Source: Peromyscus leucopus
Taxonomy: Eukaryota > Chordata > Mammalia > Rodentia > Cricetidae
Reading direction: 5' to 3'
Assembly: GCF_004664715.2 (NCBI RefSeq)
Contig: NC_051075.1
Location: forward strand, 32,384,504-32,448,503
DNA: 64,000 bases
The notes below the pieces were generated by a model that saw nothing but the letters and a program-made list of their open reading frames with translations, searched no databases and had not been told where the DNA came from. The translations under genes were made by a program, and so were the position numbers. Positions 21,343-31,980 of this stretch are shown here, piece after piece. The stretch's first letter is position 1; the number at the start of each line of letters is the position of its first letter.

Positions 21343-21719
21343 TGTAGCTGGAGTTTTCTCCAGTCCACCTAGCTCCTGCAGCCGTTCAGACCCAAGTAAG
21401 CACACAGAGACTTATATTACTTATAAACTGTATGGCCATGGCAGGTTTCTTTCTATCTAGTTCTTATATCTTTAATTAACCCATTTCTATTAATTTATAA
21501 GTTGTTACATGACTTGTGGATTACTGGTACTTTACATCTTGCTTCTTATGGCAATGGTGCCTGGCAGTGTCTCCTGACTCAGCCTTCCCTTCCCAGAATT
21601 CTCCTCTCTCTTTATCCTGCCTATATTACACTTCCTACCTGCCTACTGGCCAATCAGCATTTTATTTATTAATCAATCAGAGCCCCATATTCACAGCATA
21701 CAGAAAGACATCCCCAGTA
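21343..21719 (-). mobile_element. Solo LTR, family A, minus strand
   Basis: Plus-strand start TGTAGCTGGAGTTTTCTCC and end 'catccccagta' (expected cagca). Shared internal blocks are 'tataaactgtatggcc', 'ttaattaacccatttctatt' and 'cccagaattctcctctctct'. No convincing TSD. Confidence 0.85.
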
Positions 21720-22087
21720 AGGAAATAATGTATGTTCATGTGAGCAGAAAGAACATTCCAAGTAGGCAATAGGGCAGAGGGTGAAAGCAGGTCCCAGACA
21801 TGGTGAAGGGAACCTGGAGCACTTACCTGGTGTCCAGATCCCAAGTTGCTGGTATGAGCACCAGTTTTCTAACAATGTGATTGTATCACATCTCACACCA
21901 TAGACATCTGTTGAACTTCAGCCATTCCATAAAATACTCACCTTTAACCTTCATGATTTCCAGTGACATTTGGGGAAGCAAAGAGGAAATTATTCCAAAC
22001 AGACTGTAGAAACCCAATTTCATCACCAAGTAAATGAAAGATTCGAGTTTTCAGTTGCATTTTAAAACTCGTGTTTATCAATCTTTT
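21720..22087. other. No recognisable feature
   Basis: Unique-looking noncoding sequence. Confidence 0.5.
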
Positions 22088-22101
22088 AAAAGGACAGTGT
22101 A

Positions 22102-22153
22102 GGGCTGGAGAGATGTCTCAGACGTTAAAGGCTAGGTTCACAACCAAAAATAT
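22102..22153 (+). mobile_element. 51-bp internally deleted B2/B3 mini-SINE
   Basis: Starts 'gggctggagagatgtctcag' (SINE 5' end with A box), then jumps to 'ttcacaaccaaaaatat', a short A-rich tail. It is bracketed by a perfect direct repeat of AAAAGGACAGTGTA at 22,088-22,101 and 22,154-22,167 (15 bp if the preceding T is counted). Confidence 0.85.
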
Positions 22154-22167
22154 AAAAGGACAGTGTA

Positions 22168-22469
22168 TCCATATTTTAAAGGAGGGAATCCCATGTATGA
22201 AATGTTTTATAAAGCGGTAAGAATGGTGGCATGCTTGGCATATCATAAGAAAGCTCACTATCAACTCACTGGCTAGAAAGAACTGTATTTTCAAACTGTT
22301 ACTACATTTTTGAAGACAGCAGTCAAACAGTTCTTGTACTTTTTGAGTCTCAAGTTTAAAAAAAAAAAAAAACTATGCTGCCAATATTAAGTACTAGTCT
22401 AAATCTTTAGAGGATTTTTATCCTGTAATGCAGTAATTTTCTGAAAGAGTACTGCCCGTGTGAAGAAAA
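22168..22469. other. No recognisable feature
   Basis: Unique-looking noncoding sequence with an A15 run near 22,360. Confidence 0.5.
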
Positions 22470-22932
22470 TTAAGCGCCTGTCTCAATTTCAGAGCATATC
22501 TGAAGAGTGTCCCTTGAAGGAGAGTATTCTTAGGGGTCAAAAATAGTAGACGGCACTTTGAAATGTATATTAAAATGGAAATTTTGTTTTGATAGACTTT
22601 ATGTCACTCCTGCTGCCCGCTCTGAAATGGAGATTATAAACACCAAAGTCGGCTGCATTAAGATTTTGCACTCGTCGCTCAAAAAATGAACGAGTCTTGC
22701 TGGCCTGAGTGCTCGAGGTGAGTCATTTATCCTCTTCTTCTCCCACAGAGAATTTGATTGCATCCAACTACCCAGCTGGAGGATTTAGCTACCTTTGGGA
22801 AAGTTGCTATCAGAGAAGGATCTGCAAAGAGCCCTCCTGCCTTGCCTGGAGCTTGAGTGTGGCCTGAGGTAGCCATCACCACCTCTTCACAGCTGGGAGG
22901 GCCGGAGTAGGGGTCCTTCTACCTCCTTCCAG
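22470..22932 (+). promoter_or_regulatory. Candidate conserved element / noncoding exon
   Basis: 22,470-22,717 is unique sequence retaining eight CpGs by eye. CTCGAG|GTGAGT at 22,717 is a consensus splice donor. 'ctcttcttctcccacag' at 22,732-22,748 is a strong splice acceptor, and CCAG|GTATGG at 22,932 is a reasonable donor. The segment 22,749-22,932 could therefore be a 184-bp exon of an unannotated noncoding transcript. This is sequence pattern only; no transcript evidence. Confidence 0.25.
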
Positions 22933-24762
22933 GTATGGCTGGCATTTGCAAATTTGCCCTTCTAGAAAGAAAGAATGGATTTTCATACTTCCGTGCTTAT
23001 TTTCCAAGCTTCCTGTGTTACTTGGGTCATCTTTCCCTTAATGGTCATGTCCCATGAAAGCCTCTGACACATGTCAATTAACATATGTTCATTATATTGG
23101 GAGCTTTAGTTTTGCCAAACAATAATTTAAACAAAGCAACTGCTATAGGCCTAAAGATTATAGAATTCTAAGCAAGTATACTATGACAGTTCTCTCCCTC
23201 ATAGATTATTGTCTTAAAAAAAATAATGATCACATACACTTGTCCTGTATTTACATTCCAAGTAATGTTCCAAAGTTTCCAAGATTCAGTCCTGCCAACT
23301 CCAGGAGGTTAGAGAAGACAGAGGAATCTGAGTGGGATGAAGCCGATGAGCTTGCTGAGCACCACACACACATCTGGGACATTGTGAAGTTGATGATGAG
23401 GGTGGACTTCAGACTTTCAATGTAGGGTGCCTTTAAGGAAATTGTGGCTAACATGGGACTGACTGTTAACCCGAGTTTTTGATTATGCACAAAGCAAGGC
23501 TCAACAAGTAGAGGGGGAAAAAAAAGGAGCTTACTTACTCAGAGTAAGACAGAGAAGTATTAGCCCTACCAACTTGTAAACAACGGCTAACTAAGACAAA
23601 ACACTTTTTAATGCATCTTAGTTTAGATGAAAAGCTTACTAGCCAAAAGGTTCAAACTGAGAGTGGGATTGGGCGACAAGGAGAGACTCTGCTTCAAAAC
23701 AACAGCAGCAATGAGGATGACTACAGAGGATGCAGAGAACTGTGGATCAGTGGCTCAAGGTCTTCCGGTAGAAAGCAGATCTCTGCTGACAGAACAGCAA
23801 ATTAAATCCACCACAGAACCAGTTCTCTAACATGAACCAATCAGCTGAGATTCCATTTCTTTAGGCATACAAAATGTTCTTGGTTCTCTTTAGTTTATTT
23901 ACATATTTAAAATAAGCCAACTGCCATTGCTCTTGCTCCTGGATTTTCTTTTCTTTAATTCCAATGTCAGAGAAGCTGCCTTAAATTTGCCCCCTGGCTT
24001 CTGATGACCATCAGAACCTAAGAACCTGTTTTCATGCAAGGTCTGGCTGGCATTGACATGCTGTGTGACCTTGAAAGTGTCACATGGAAGCCCAATTTCT
24101 GCCAGTCATGGGGGAGCATGTCGGCAACCCCAGATCTTTGGAAACAGAGACAGGAGACTTCCAGTCTGAACATTTAAATGCACTGTTTGTTCATAGACAA
24201 AACCTCAGCAATCCAAGTTCATTTTTACTCTTATTGGCTGTCCCTTTAAATTAAAAAGTTAGGGATAATTACATTTTGATAATCCCCGAGCCACTTCTGA
24301 CAGACTAAGCCTTGTACACATCTGAAAATGACACTTGTATAATAGAACTGCTTGTAAAACAAAACTGAGGATTAAAGCTATAAGCTTGCATTTTAATGTT
24401 CAAATACATAAAAGGAGGCAAAGTAATAATGCAGCTATCCTTTGTTGCTCAGAAACTGCTCATGTAGAATTTTGGAGATTACAGAACTAAAAATTCAGGC
24501 AAAGGCCTTGATGCTCATGGACAGAAATGACAATAAAATATTGAGTTGCATTTTGCTCTATTATTTACCCATAAGGAGCACAACCTATCTCTTAGTAGGT
24601 TTGCATGCTTTTTAAAAATAGTCAACTAGAAAATAAGCTTTAATGCTAACAGTCTCAATATATGCCAATAAATCGCTGTCCACAGAGCCCTGGCTTCAGT
24701 CACACTTCCCCTCACAATGTCTCTTGTTTTGATTTCATCACAATGTCTCTTAAGAACATTGA
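22933..24762. other. No recognisable feature
   Basis: About 1.8 kb of AT-rich unique-looking sequence. An 80-codon frame at 23,183-23,425 overlaps an acidic stretch (EKTEESEWDEADELAEHH) but has no recognised family or splice context. Confidence 0.45.
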
Positions 24763-25266
24763 CAGGTGAATACCCTGTCATCACAGAGCTTTTCTCCAAT
24801 GACTGATGGAAGCAGATACAGAGATCCACAGCCAATCACCAGGCAGAGCTTCAGGAGTCCAGTCAAAGAGAGAGAGAGAGAGATTCTATCAGCAAGTGCA
24901 TTAGGATCATGATGGGGAAGCATGCAGGGATGACCAAACCAAACTAGAGAGAACTCATGAAAGTTGGATCAATGGCTGTGGAGCCTACATGGGACTGGAC
25001 TAGGCCCACTACATGGCGAGACGGTTGAGTAGCTTGATCTGCTTTGGGGGGGGGGGGGGCCTAGTGGTAGGATCGTGCAGCCTTGCAGGGCGAAGGGCTT
25101 GGACTTACCTCTACCAGATGTGCCTCCACATGGGAAGCCTTGCCTTCTTGTGGGTGGAGTAGGGGTGGGTTGGGAGGGGGGCTAGGGGGTGGGAGGAGGG
25201 AAGAGGGGGATCTTTGATTGGTGTGTAAAATGAATGAAAAAAATTTTAATAAAAAAGAAGCAGGGG
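24763..25266 (+). mobile_element. 5'-truncated L1 3'UTR
   Basis: Shares with the 16.8-kb L1 the blocks 'ccaatgactgatggaagcag', 'aggatcatgatggggaagc' and 'catgggactggactaggccc'. It also has the G-rich polypurine tract (G14 at 25,046-25,059, then 25,150-25,215) and ends 'ttttaataaaaaag'. Direct repeats AGAACATTGA at 24,753-24,762 and 25,267-25,276 flank it. Confidence 0.85.
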
Positions 25267-25276
25267 AGAACATTGA

Positions 25277-26927
25277 GATGCCAAGAAGTGGGAGGCTGAG
25301 AAGAGAGAAGTCTACAGCTATGACAAATGAAGCCTTGGTACAAATATGACCTGTGTGAATAACAGCATTGGCTTTGGTTCACTCCTTCTATGAACAACCT
25401 AATCTGCTAAGCCACGCTAAAGACAGTACAGGAGTTCTTTATGAACACCTAGTTTTATTATGTTACAGTATGTCACTAAAACCTGACCAAAGAACCCAGG
25501 ATGTCTTTTAATACAAAATCTTCTTTGCTTTTGTGCACATAAAACCCAAACTACCTTACTCCCATTACCCCATTCTACAGTTTCAGCTGCTTCTTATGAA
25601 TTTTCTGCCCCCAGAAAAGTGTGCCCCAAATTTCCGTGTCCAGTCACTTCATATCATTGACTCAACCCAGCTTAAGAGACCCTCACATCCTCATTTCTTC
25701 GAAAACCCACTAGAGCTGTATGAATGACAAGAGCCCTTTACAATCTACCAATCAATTTACTGCTGAACTGGGAACAAGAATCAAATTCATCTGTCTTCCC
25801 CATAAACTATGATCCATAAAGTGACAGAATATTTTTTAACAAATACAAAGATGAGAAGTAATGAAAATGGGGAAGTAATTAGAGGTCTTCATACAAAGGG
25901 TATGAACTCTCCAAGCACCCTCCATCGAGGCAAGCAGCCATGTTCATACCTCGGCCCACCTACCCCTTTCCCACATCTTGGGCACAAGGTGAGCACTTAC
26001 AGACAATAAATCTGAGATAGTAGGCATAGAAGAATGAGAGAAAGATATGGAAACAGAGACAGAGTCTGCCTCTCAAGAGATAAGGGCCTAGTGCTCTCAG
26101 GAAGAAGCAACAGGATGTACATGATACATCAAAGTACATGATGTATATATGTACATGTCAGAACAAGAACCATCAGCTTACACAAGGACTGTGCACTAGT
26201 AAAATTTTTCTAATAATTGTCTGAAAACTTTTTAAGTCTGCATTACTTTATTCTCTTCCACATCACTTGGCAATAGTGGGGAATGAGTGGCTTCAATTTC
26301 TATTTGATAATGAATGAGAGAAAATAACAAATGATGAGACAACCTAATATTTTACTTCATGGTGCTGCCGTAATTCTGAGCGCCAGGCTTGTGACCTCTG
26401 ACACAAGAAGATGGAAGAATTTTCTCTAACGAAACCTAAACAGCAGCCACCACTATTCTGAAACCAGGAGATGTAGGCTAGTGTTCTACTCTCCCTGTCC
26501 CGCCAGGGCCACCTTCATGCTCAATGACCTTTATTTTCAAGGATCAGTCTATGGATTTACACACAAGAAAATCTACTCCCTTTGCTACTACACATGTGGA
26601 ATTTCTGCAGCCTGCTAGCCCGTTCTAAAGACTTAGAGCCTAGGCCATCACTATTCTCAGTAAGGGATAGAAGAGAATAATAAGGTTCCTATCAGTGAAC
26701 ATGAGCCAAATGAAGACAATAAGTGGGCAATGGCAATTTTCAGTGAAAAACTGGATCTTATATCCATGAGGAGGGAGACAGGCATGGGGCATGGAGTACT
26801 CAAAATCTCAATAGGAACAAAAAGCTAAAAGAAAAAAAAAAAAACACAGAAGCCAGAGCTGGAAGCATTCCTTGTTTGTCCACAAAAACTCTCTGTCACA
26901 AAAACAATGACTGACGATGTCATAACA
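25277..26927. other. No recognisable feature
   Basis: About 1.65 kb of unique-looking noncoding sequence. Confidence 0.5.
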
Positions 26928-27118
26928 GCTGGAGAGATGGCTCAGCAGTTAAGAGCACTGGCTGCTCTTCCAGAGGACCCTAGTTCAATTCCCAGCACCA
27001 ACATGACAGCTCACAGCTGTCTGTAGCTCCAGTTCCAGGAGATCTGACACTCTCACACAGTTATAAATGCAGGCAATACACCAATGCATGTAAAAAAACG
27101 AATAAATGGTTTTTTAAC
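26928..27118 (+). mobile_element. B3-type SINE
   Basis: 'agctggagagatggctcagc', 'ctagttcaattcccagcacc', 'ctgtagctccagttccagg' and an A-rich tail. It is flanked by short CATAACA repeats, a plausible partial TSD. One of the least diverged B3 copies here. Confidence 0.9.
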
Positions 27119-28278
27119 AACAACAAAGAAAGTCGCCATAACATACACCCACGTGTTTGTTTTTTAGAATAGCCACTTGAGCGGTATCCTTTTCCTCACT
27201 TCAAGTGGTTTCCATCCTGTAGAGGTAGATTTTCTTCTTCGGGTGGAGGATTTGCTTTATTTGGGTCACAAAGACTCGCTTCACTTATCTTCCATCTCAT
27301 TTGGCAGCAGTGGGTATGGGCAATTTCTACTTCTATTAAAATAGCTAATGGCAGAAAATAACTAAAAAGAACGGTCAAAAGGAGTAGAAGTTGAGGGCAG
27401 TTAAAGCCCTTACAAGCAGGTGCGAGGCTTGAATCATGAGCAATTCCATGTCTGCATATGACTGAATTGCTAAGTATAACAAGTGCCATCTGAGTGTTTC
27501 AAATGAATTCAACATAATTGCACTTTAAAAAAAAGAAAAGTGCATCACAGCCTGTATTCGTCACGGATGTTGCCGTGTATTGTTGAGATGACACTACAGT
27601 ACTTTATTTTTCTGTCTTAAAAAAATGGTTGTTAATCTCTGAATGAGGTTCTTATGCTCCCTGTCCCACTGCCCTAAGACAGCACCCACTACAAGGAAGC
27701 CCTGGCCTCAGACACAGGAGACGTCCAAGCAAGGTGCTTGCCGTCTATAACTACAAAAGGACGTCCAAAACTCCTGAGAAGGTTAAGGGAAGTCTTCAGT
27801 GCGAATGAGAGCATAAAACAAATGGGCAGGACCACCACTCTAGATGAAAAGACAGAGGAGGGCGTGAAACCAAACTCTGTAAGTAACATAAAAGGCAGAA
27901 GAAAAGACAGCGATCATTTTCACGCAAAATCAGAATGAAATTTTCTTCTTACAAAATATAAAATTCATGAAAGGAAAACATTTTATAAATGAAAACAGGA
28001 GAGTAAAACTTAAATGCCTTTAAATGCCCTGAAAGGTGACGGCAAAAGTTTCCTAGAAAACAAGTCAAAAGACCAAGCGGTAGAAAGCTTTTTTAAAAGA
28101 TAAAATATGTAAATGAGTCTTTCAGGATATTCATCATCTGATGTACAGTAGAAAAAAGACAAGAAGGAAAAATCAAAAGGAAGGAACTAGTTAAATAATT
28201 AATAATTCAAGCAAGGGTCCTAGAACGGAATAATCTGTTTCATATTTCAAGGCAAACTAAGGTATACAATGGTATAAA
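27119..28278. other. No recognisable feature
   Basis: Unique-looking AT-rich noncoding sequence. The 97-codon minus-strand frame at 27,196-27,489 has no recognised domain. Confidence 0.5.
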
Positions 28279-28350
28279 TACACACACACACATACATGCA
28301 TTCACACACACACTCACACTCAAATACACATACATATACATACACACACT
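28279..28350. repeat. Interrupted (CA)n
   Basis: CACACA/CATACA-rich microsatellite with frequent interruptions. Confidence 0.9.
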
Positions 28351-28813
28351 AGAATTTATCACTGGGTAATTCAAAACATTGATGAAAAAGATCACAGAAA
28401 AATAGACAGGAGAAAATACTGAATAAATACAGATATAATCATATATATTATACATATATAATTTATGAGACATGGGAAACAATGCATTTCTCATCAGCAG
28501 AGCTAGAACCTGTAATATAAGAAATTAATTTTTGAGCATTCTAAGTGATAAGCACTTTTAATTGAGACCGCTGGAGCAAACAAAACTGCCAATCAAATAT
28601 AAATGTAAAATAAAAATGTTTCCAGATATGCAAAAAAAAAGTATAAGAACATATTTCTTGAGGTTTGTGTTTTAAGCACCTGTTAAAGAATGTGCTGTTA
28701 TGATACAAAGCTATGAACAGCAATAAAGGAAGACAAAGGGCCCAGGGATTGCCAGACATCATGATGGCTGCAACAGAAAGCAACCTGAAGTTCATGGGTC
28801 AGAAACTCTAATT
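28351..28813. other. No recognisable feature
   Basis: AT-rich unique-looking sequence. Confidence 0.5.
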
Positions 28814-29150
28814 TGTGTGTGTGTGTGTGTGTCTGTGTCTGTGTGTCGGTGTATGCCTGTATGTGTCTGTGTCTATGTCATGTGTCTATGTGTGTGTGTG
28901 TGTCTGTGTGTCTCTGTGTCTCTGTGTGTATATGTCTGTAGGTGTTAATGTGTCTATGTGTGTCTATGTCTTTGTGTCTCTGTGTGACTGTGTGCCTGTG
29001 TGTATGTCTATGTCATGTGTCTCTGTGTGTGCCTGTGCTATGTGTCTCTGTGTGTGTCTGTGTGTCTATATGAGTCTGTGTCTGTCTGTCATGTGTCTGT
29101 GTGTCTGTGGTGTATGTCTGTGTGTCTGTGTGTACATGTATGTTCTTGTG
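28814..29150. repeat. Degenerate (TG)n/(TGTC)n array
   Basis: About 340 bp of TG-rich DNA built of TGTGTGTC/TATGTCTG variants with higher-order words such as 'tatgtcatgtgtct' repeated. It gives a Cys/Val-rich 118-codon frame that is not a gene. It is the expanded tail of the adjacent minus-strand SINE. Confidence 0.95.
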
Positions 29151-29700
29151 CCAAAGGAGGTCAGAGCATAGGATTCCCCAAATACTGGAGTTACAGATTG
29201 TGGTGGTAATCTAATTGTACTGAAATGTGATTTTGATTGTATGTTAATAAATAAAGTTGCCCGGGGGTCAGAGCTATTAGAGCCATAGCAAGAGTGTGGC
29301 GGTGGTGGTACACGCTTTTAATCCCATAGATATCTGTGTGTTCAGGGATATAGCCAGCATTGGAGACATGTGCCTTTAAGACCTAGGGGGCTGTACATTC
29401 AGACAGTGACGAGGCAGTCACGTGTTTGGGTTTACAACCAATGAGAAGGCAGAACAAAATACTTTAAATAGACGAACAAACAGGAAATAGAGCTCTCCTT
29501 CGGGAAGCTGGGACACCGCAGGCGGAAGGGTGAGATTTCAGCTCTGAGCTCTGACCTCTCGGCTTTCTCTTTTGCATTATTTCTATGTTTCTTATTTAAT
29601 AAGACGGTTGGTTACATCTATAACAGATGGTTGTCAGTCACCCACTGTAGGTGCTGGAAACTAAACTCAGGTCCTCTGCAAAAACAGCCATTCTCCCTAC
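29151..29700 (-). mobile_element. B3-type SINE split by a solo LTR
   Basis: 29,151-29,198 ('gaggtcagagcatagga', 'ctggagttacagat') and 29,623-29,700 ('acagatggttgtcagtcacc', 'actaaactcaggtcctctgc') are the two halves of one minus-strand B3 interrupted by the family-B LTR. Confidence 0.85.
29199..29622 (+). mobile_element. Solo LTR, family B
   Basis: Starts TGTGGTGGTAATCTAATTGT and ends ACATCTATA (expected CTACA). It has AATAAATAAAG near the 5' third, a B1-like 'cacgcttttaatcccatag' module and a second 'tgcctttaagacc' module. The perfect 6-bp TSD ACAGAT is at 29,193-29,198 and 29,623-29,628. 424 bp, no internal region. Confidence 0.92.
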
Positions 29701-29794
29701 CCAAGAAATTCTAATTTTGATGCAGAAAATACATATACAAAATGTGAAATAACCCATTTTTAAAGTCTTTTGACAAATTTGGAGAAATAGAATC

Positions 29795-29965
29795 TAGGTA
29801 GTCAAGAAAGTTGCTGCTCTTCCAGAGACTCTGAGACCTTGCCCAATATTGAGTCAGGCAGCTGTGACTCCAGCTTCAGGGAATCAACACCCTCTTCTGG
29901 CCTCTGTAGGCACTTGAATACATATACCACACATACATGCACATAAATAAAATTGAAAATAACTT
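29795..29965 (+). mobile_element. B3-like SINE, 5' truncated
   Basis: 'ttgctgctcttccagagact', 'gtgactccagcttcaggg', 'cctcttctggcctctgtagg' and 'acataaataaaattg'. The first ~35 bp is lost. Confidence 0.75.
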
Positions 29966-30159
29966 TAACACTATATTTCTTCCTAATACTATATTTCTTC
30001 CACTAAGATCCCATCTTTCTTATTTCAACCTAGCTTAAAGGCAACATGATATTGAATTACAGAACATGCAACAAAATTGTCTTCAAATATGAAAGAAGCT
30101 AGTTGTCTGTGGCCAAAAATAGTGACAGTTTACTGTTTTGCCTAGCTTTTTAAAATATT

Positions 30160-30290
30160 TTTCTTTTTTTTCTTCTCTTATGTATTACATCCCTACAGGT
30201 TTCCCCTCCCCCCCCCAGTCTCTCTCCCTACCTCTTCTTTTTCCCAGATGCACCCAACTGTCTTCCCTCAGAAAAGAGCATTGTCTAAGC
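30160..30290 (-). mobile_element. L1 3' fragment
   Basis: T-rich start, 'cctacaggtttcccctcccc' and 'agtctctctccctacctc' are the complement of an L1 3'UTR polypurine region. Confidence 0.55.
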
Positions 30291-30377
30291 TTTTTCTTTT
30301 AATCATTTTTTGTTTACCCTCAATTTATGTTTCTGGATTCTCAAGTTGGTAATTTAACAACAGAGATTAAAATTTCA

Positions 30378-30542
30378 CTGTGGTAGATGGTAGTGGCAGA
30401 TGCCTTTAATCCCAGCACTCGAGAGACAGAGACAAGCCAATCTCTGTGAGTTCGAGGCCAGAGTGATCTACAGAGTGAGTTCCAAGGACAGGCAAAGCTA
30501 CCACAGAGAAACCCTGTCTCAAAAAACAAAACAAAACAAAAA
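30378..30542 (+). mobile_element. B1 SINE, near full length
   Basis: 'cagatgcctttaatcccagc', 'gtgagttcgaggccagagtg', 'cagagaaaccctgtctc' and a CAAAA-rich tail. Diverged flanking repeats 'tttcactgt' (about 30,374) and 'attcaccgt' (about 30,542) look like a TSD. Confidence 0.93.
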
Positions 30543-30600
30543 TTCACCGTAGCTTCAGATTTCCTCAGTTTATAATAAATATGCAATAAATAGCTGTGTC

Positions 30601-30786
30601 AGGGCTGAAGAGATGGCTCAGCAATTAAAAGTGTGAAGTGCCCTGACAGAGGCTTTAAGCCAGTTCCCACTGTAACTGCAGCTTCAGAAAACCCAATGCT
30701 TCTGGCCTCTGGATTCTGGACTCTGCAGGTACTGTCATGTGCACATACATATACATATAATTAAAAATAAAATAAATCTTTAAAAC
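30601..30786 (+). mobile_element. B3-type SINE
   Basis: 'agggctgaagagatggctca', 'ctgcagcttcagaaaaccc', 'ttctggcctctggattctgg' and an A-rich tail 'aaaaataaaataaatc'. Confidence 0.88.
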
Positions 30787-31237
30787 AGCTGTGTAGTCTG
30801 CATGACATGAAGAGCTTAGTGAAGTATAATTTATGGGAAGCTGCTGCTCCTGGTGTGAAAACTCCTGACAACGGTAGAGAAGGAGGTATCGAGGAATTTG
30901 GGATGGTTCATCCTCACTTCAACTTCCCTGGCTTAAGAATTCCAGAAGAGATGCTGATGCAGAGAGGATGGTTGAGAGTGGTAGGGATTGGCTACTTGAC
31001 AACCATCCTCTGAGCAGATCCTAACCAAAGGTTGTGAGATTTCTGTGGTTATCACTAGAGTCCTGAAACAGGAAGCTGATCGTCAAGGGTGGCTGATATG
31101 GAAAATGAAAGTGTGTGTTTCCAGGGTGAACAGCAGAGAGAGGAGGAAGTAAGAAGGGAAGGAAGGAAGATAACTTGGAGAACAGAAGGAAAAGACAGTT
31201 GAAGAGACAGGAAGGGAAACGGGAGGGCATCTACATT
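30787..31237. other. No recognisable feature
   Basis: Unique-looking sequence, purine-rich at 31,120-31,230. Confidence 0.5.
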
Positions 31238-31640
31238 AGTTACTTTCCTCACAATTGTGATCAAACACCTGACAGAGCTGGCGGCGGCGGGACTTCGTTT
31301 GGCTTGCAGTTTGAGGAAACACAGTCTATTGTGGCAAGAAAGACACAGGAGCAGGTGGCCCCATGGAAGAAGGAGTATGTGGCTGGGAAATCCTCACTTA
31401 CTAACATCCTAGCAAAATAGGAAGCGGAAAACACACTGGAAGCAGGAAAAGCTACAAAACTTCAGGGCCCAGGGCCCTATCCACGCCTTCCTCCAGCTAG
31501 GCTCCTTCTCCCAAAGCTTCTGTAATTCCCAAAAGAGCACCACCAGCTTGGTCTAAGCAGCCAAAGCTATGAACCCACAGAGGGTATTTCACATCCATAT
31601 AGCAACATCCAGTTGAGATGAAATGCTCAAAATCATTTTG
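31238..31640 (-). mobile_element. MaLR-type LTR fragment
   Basis: 'ctacattagttactttcctc' and 'gatcaaacacctgaca' match the reversed 3' end of MaLR LTRs. Internal blocks 'ggcccatggaagaaggagt' and 'tagcaacatccagttgaga' support this. The 81-codon frame here is a repeat artefact. Confidence 0.6.
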
Positions 31641-31784
31641 TCAGGGCTGCTAAGTAGAAAAGCATCATTAGGATACTTGCAAAAACTACCAGAATTTGCT
31701 ATTACATTCATTTATTTACTAAACATATGCTGTGATTCTGTGCCAGGAGCTACTAAAGATTAAAGATTCAACAATGAATAATAT

Positions 31785-31980
31785 GGGAAAATAAATTGGT
31801 ACAGCCACTATGAAATAAATATGAAGGGTCCTCAAAAAAATCTAAAAATAGAACTACTATATGACTGTGATATGCATCCAGATAGAGAGTGTAATGGGGG
31901 TGAATATTGTACATATATAAAAAAGTCCTAATGAAATCTTATTTAAATTACCTTAATACTAAAATTAAGTTTTAAAAACT
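31785..31980 (+). mobile_element. Internally deleted L1 fragment
   Basis: 'aataaattggtacagccact' and 'aaaaatagaactactatatg' come from the L1 ORF2 C-terminal region. The sequence then jumps to 'atgggggtgaatattgtac' and 'tcctaatgaaatcttattt' of the 3' terminus. Confidence 0.6.

Noticed and set aside
28815..29209. Cys/Val-rich 118-codon frame
   Set aside because: Translation of a degenerate (TG)n array.
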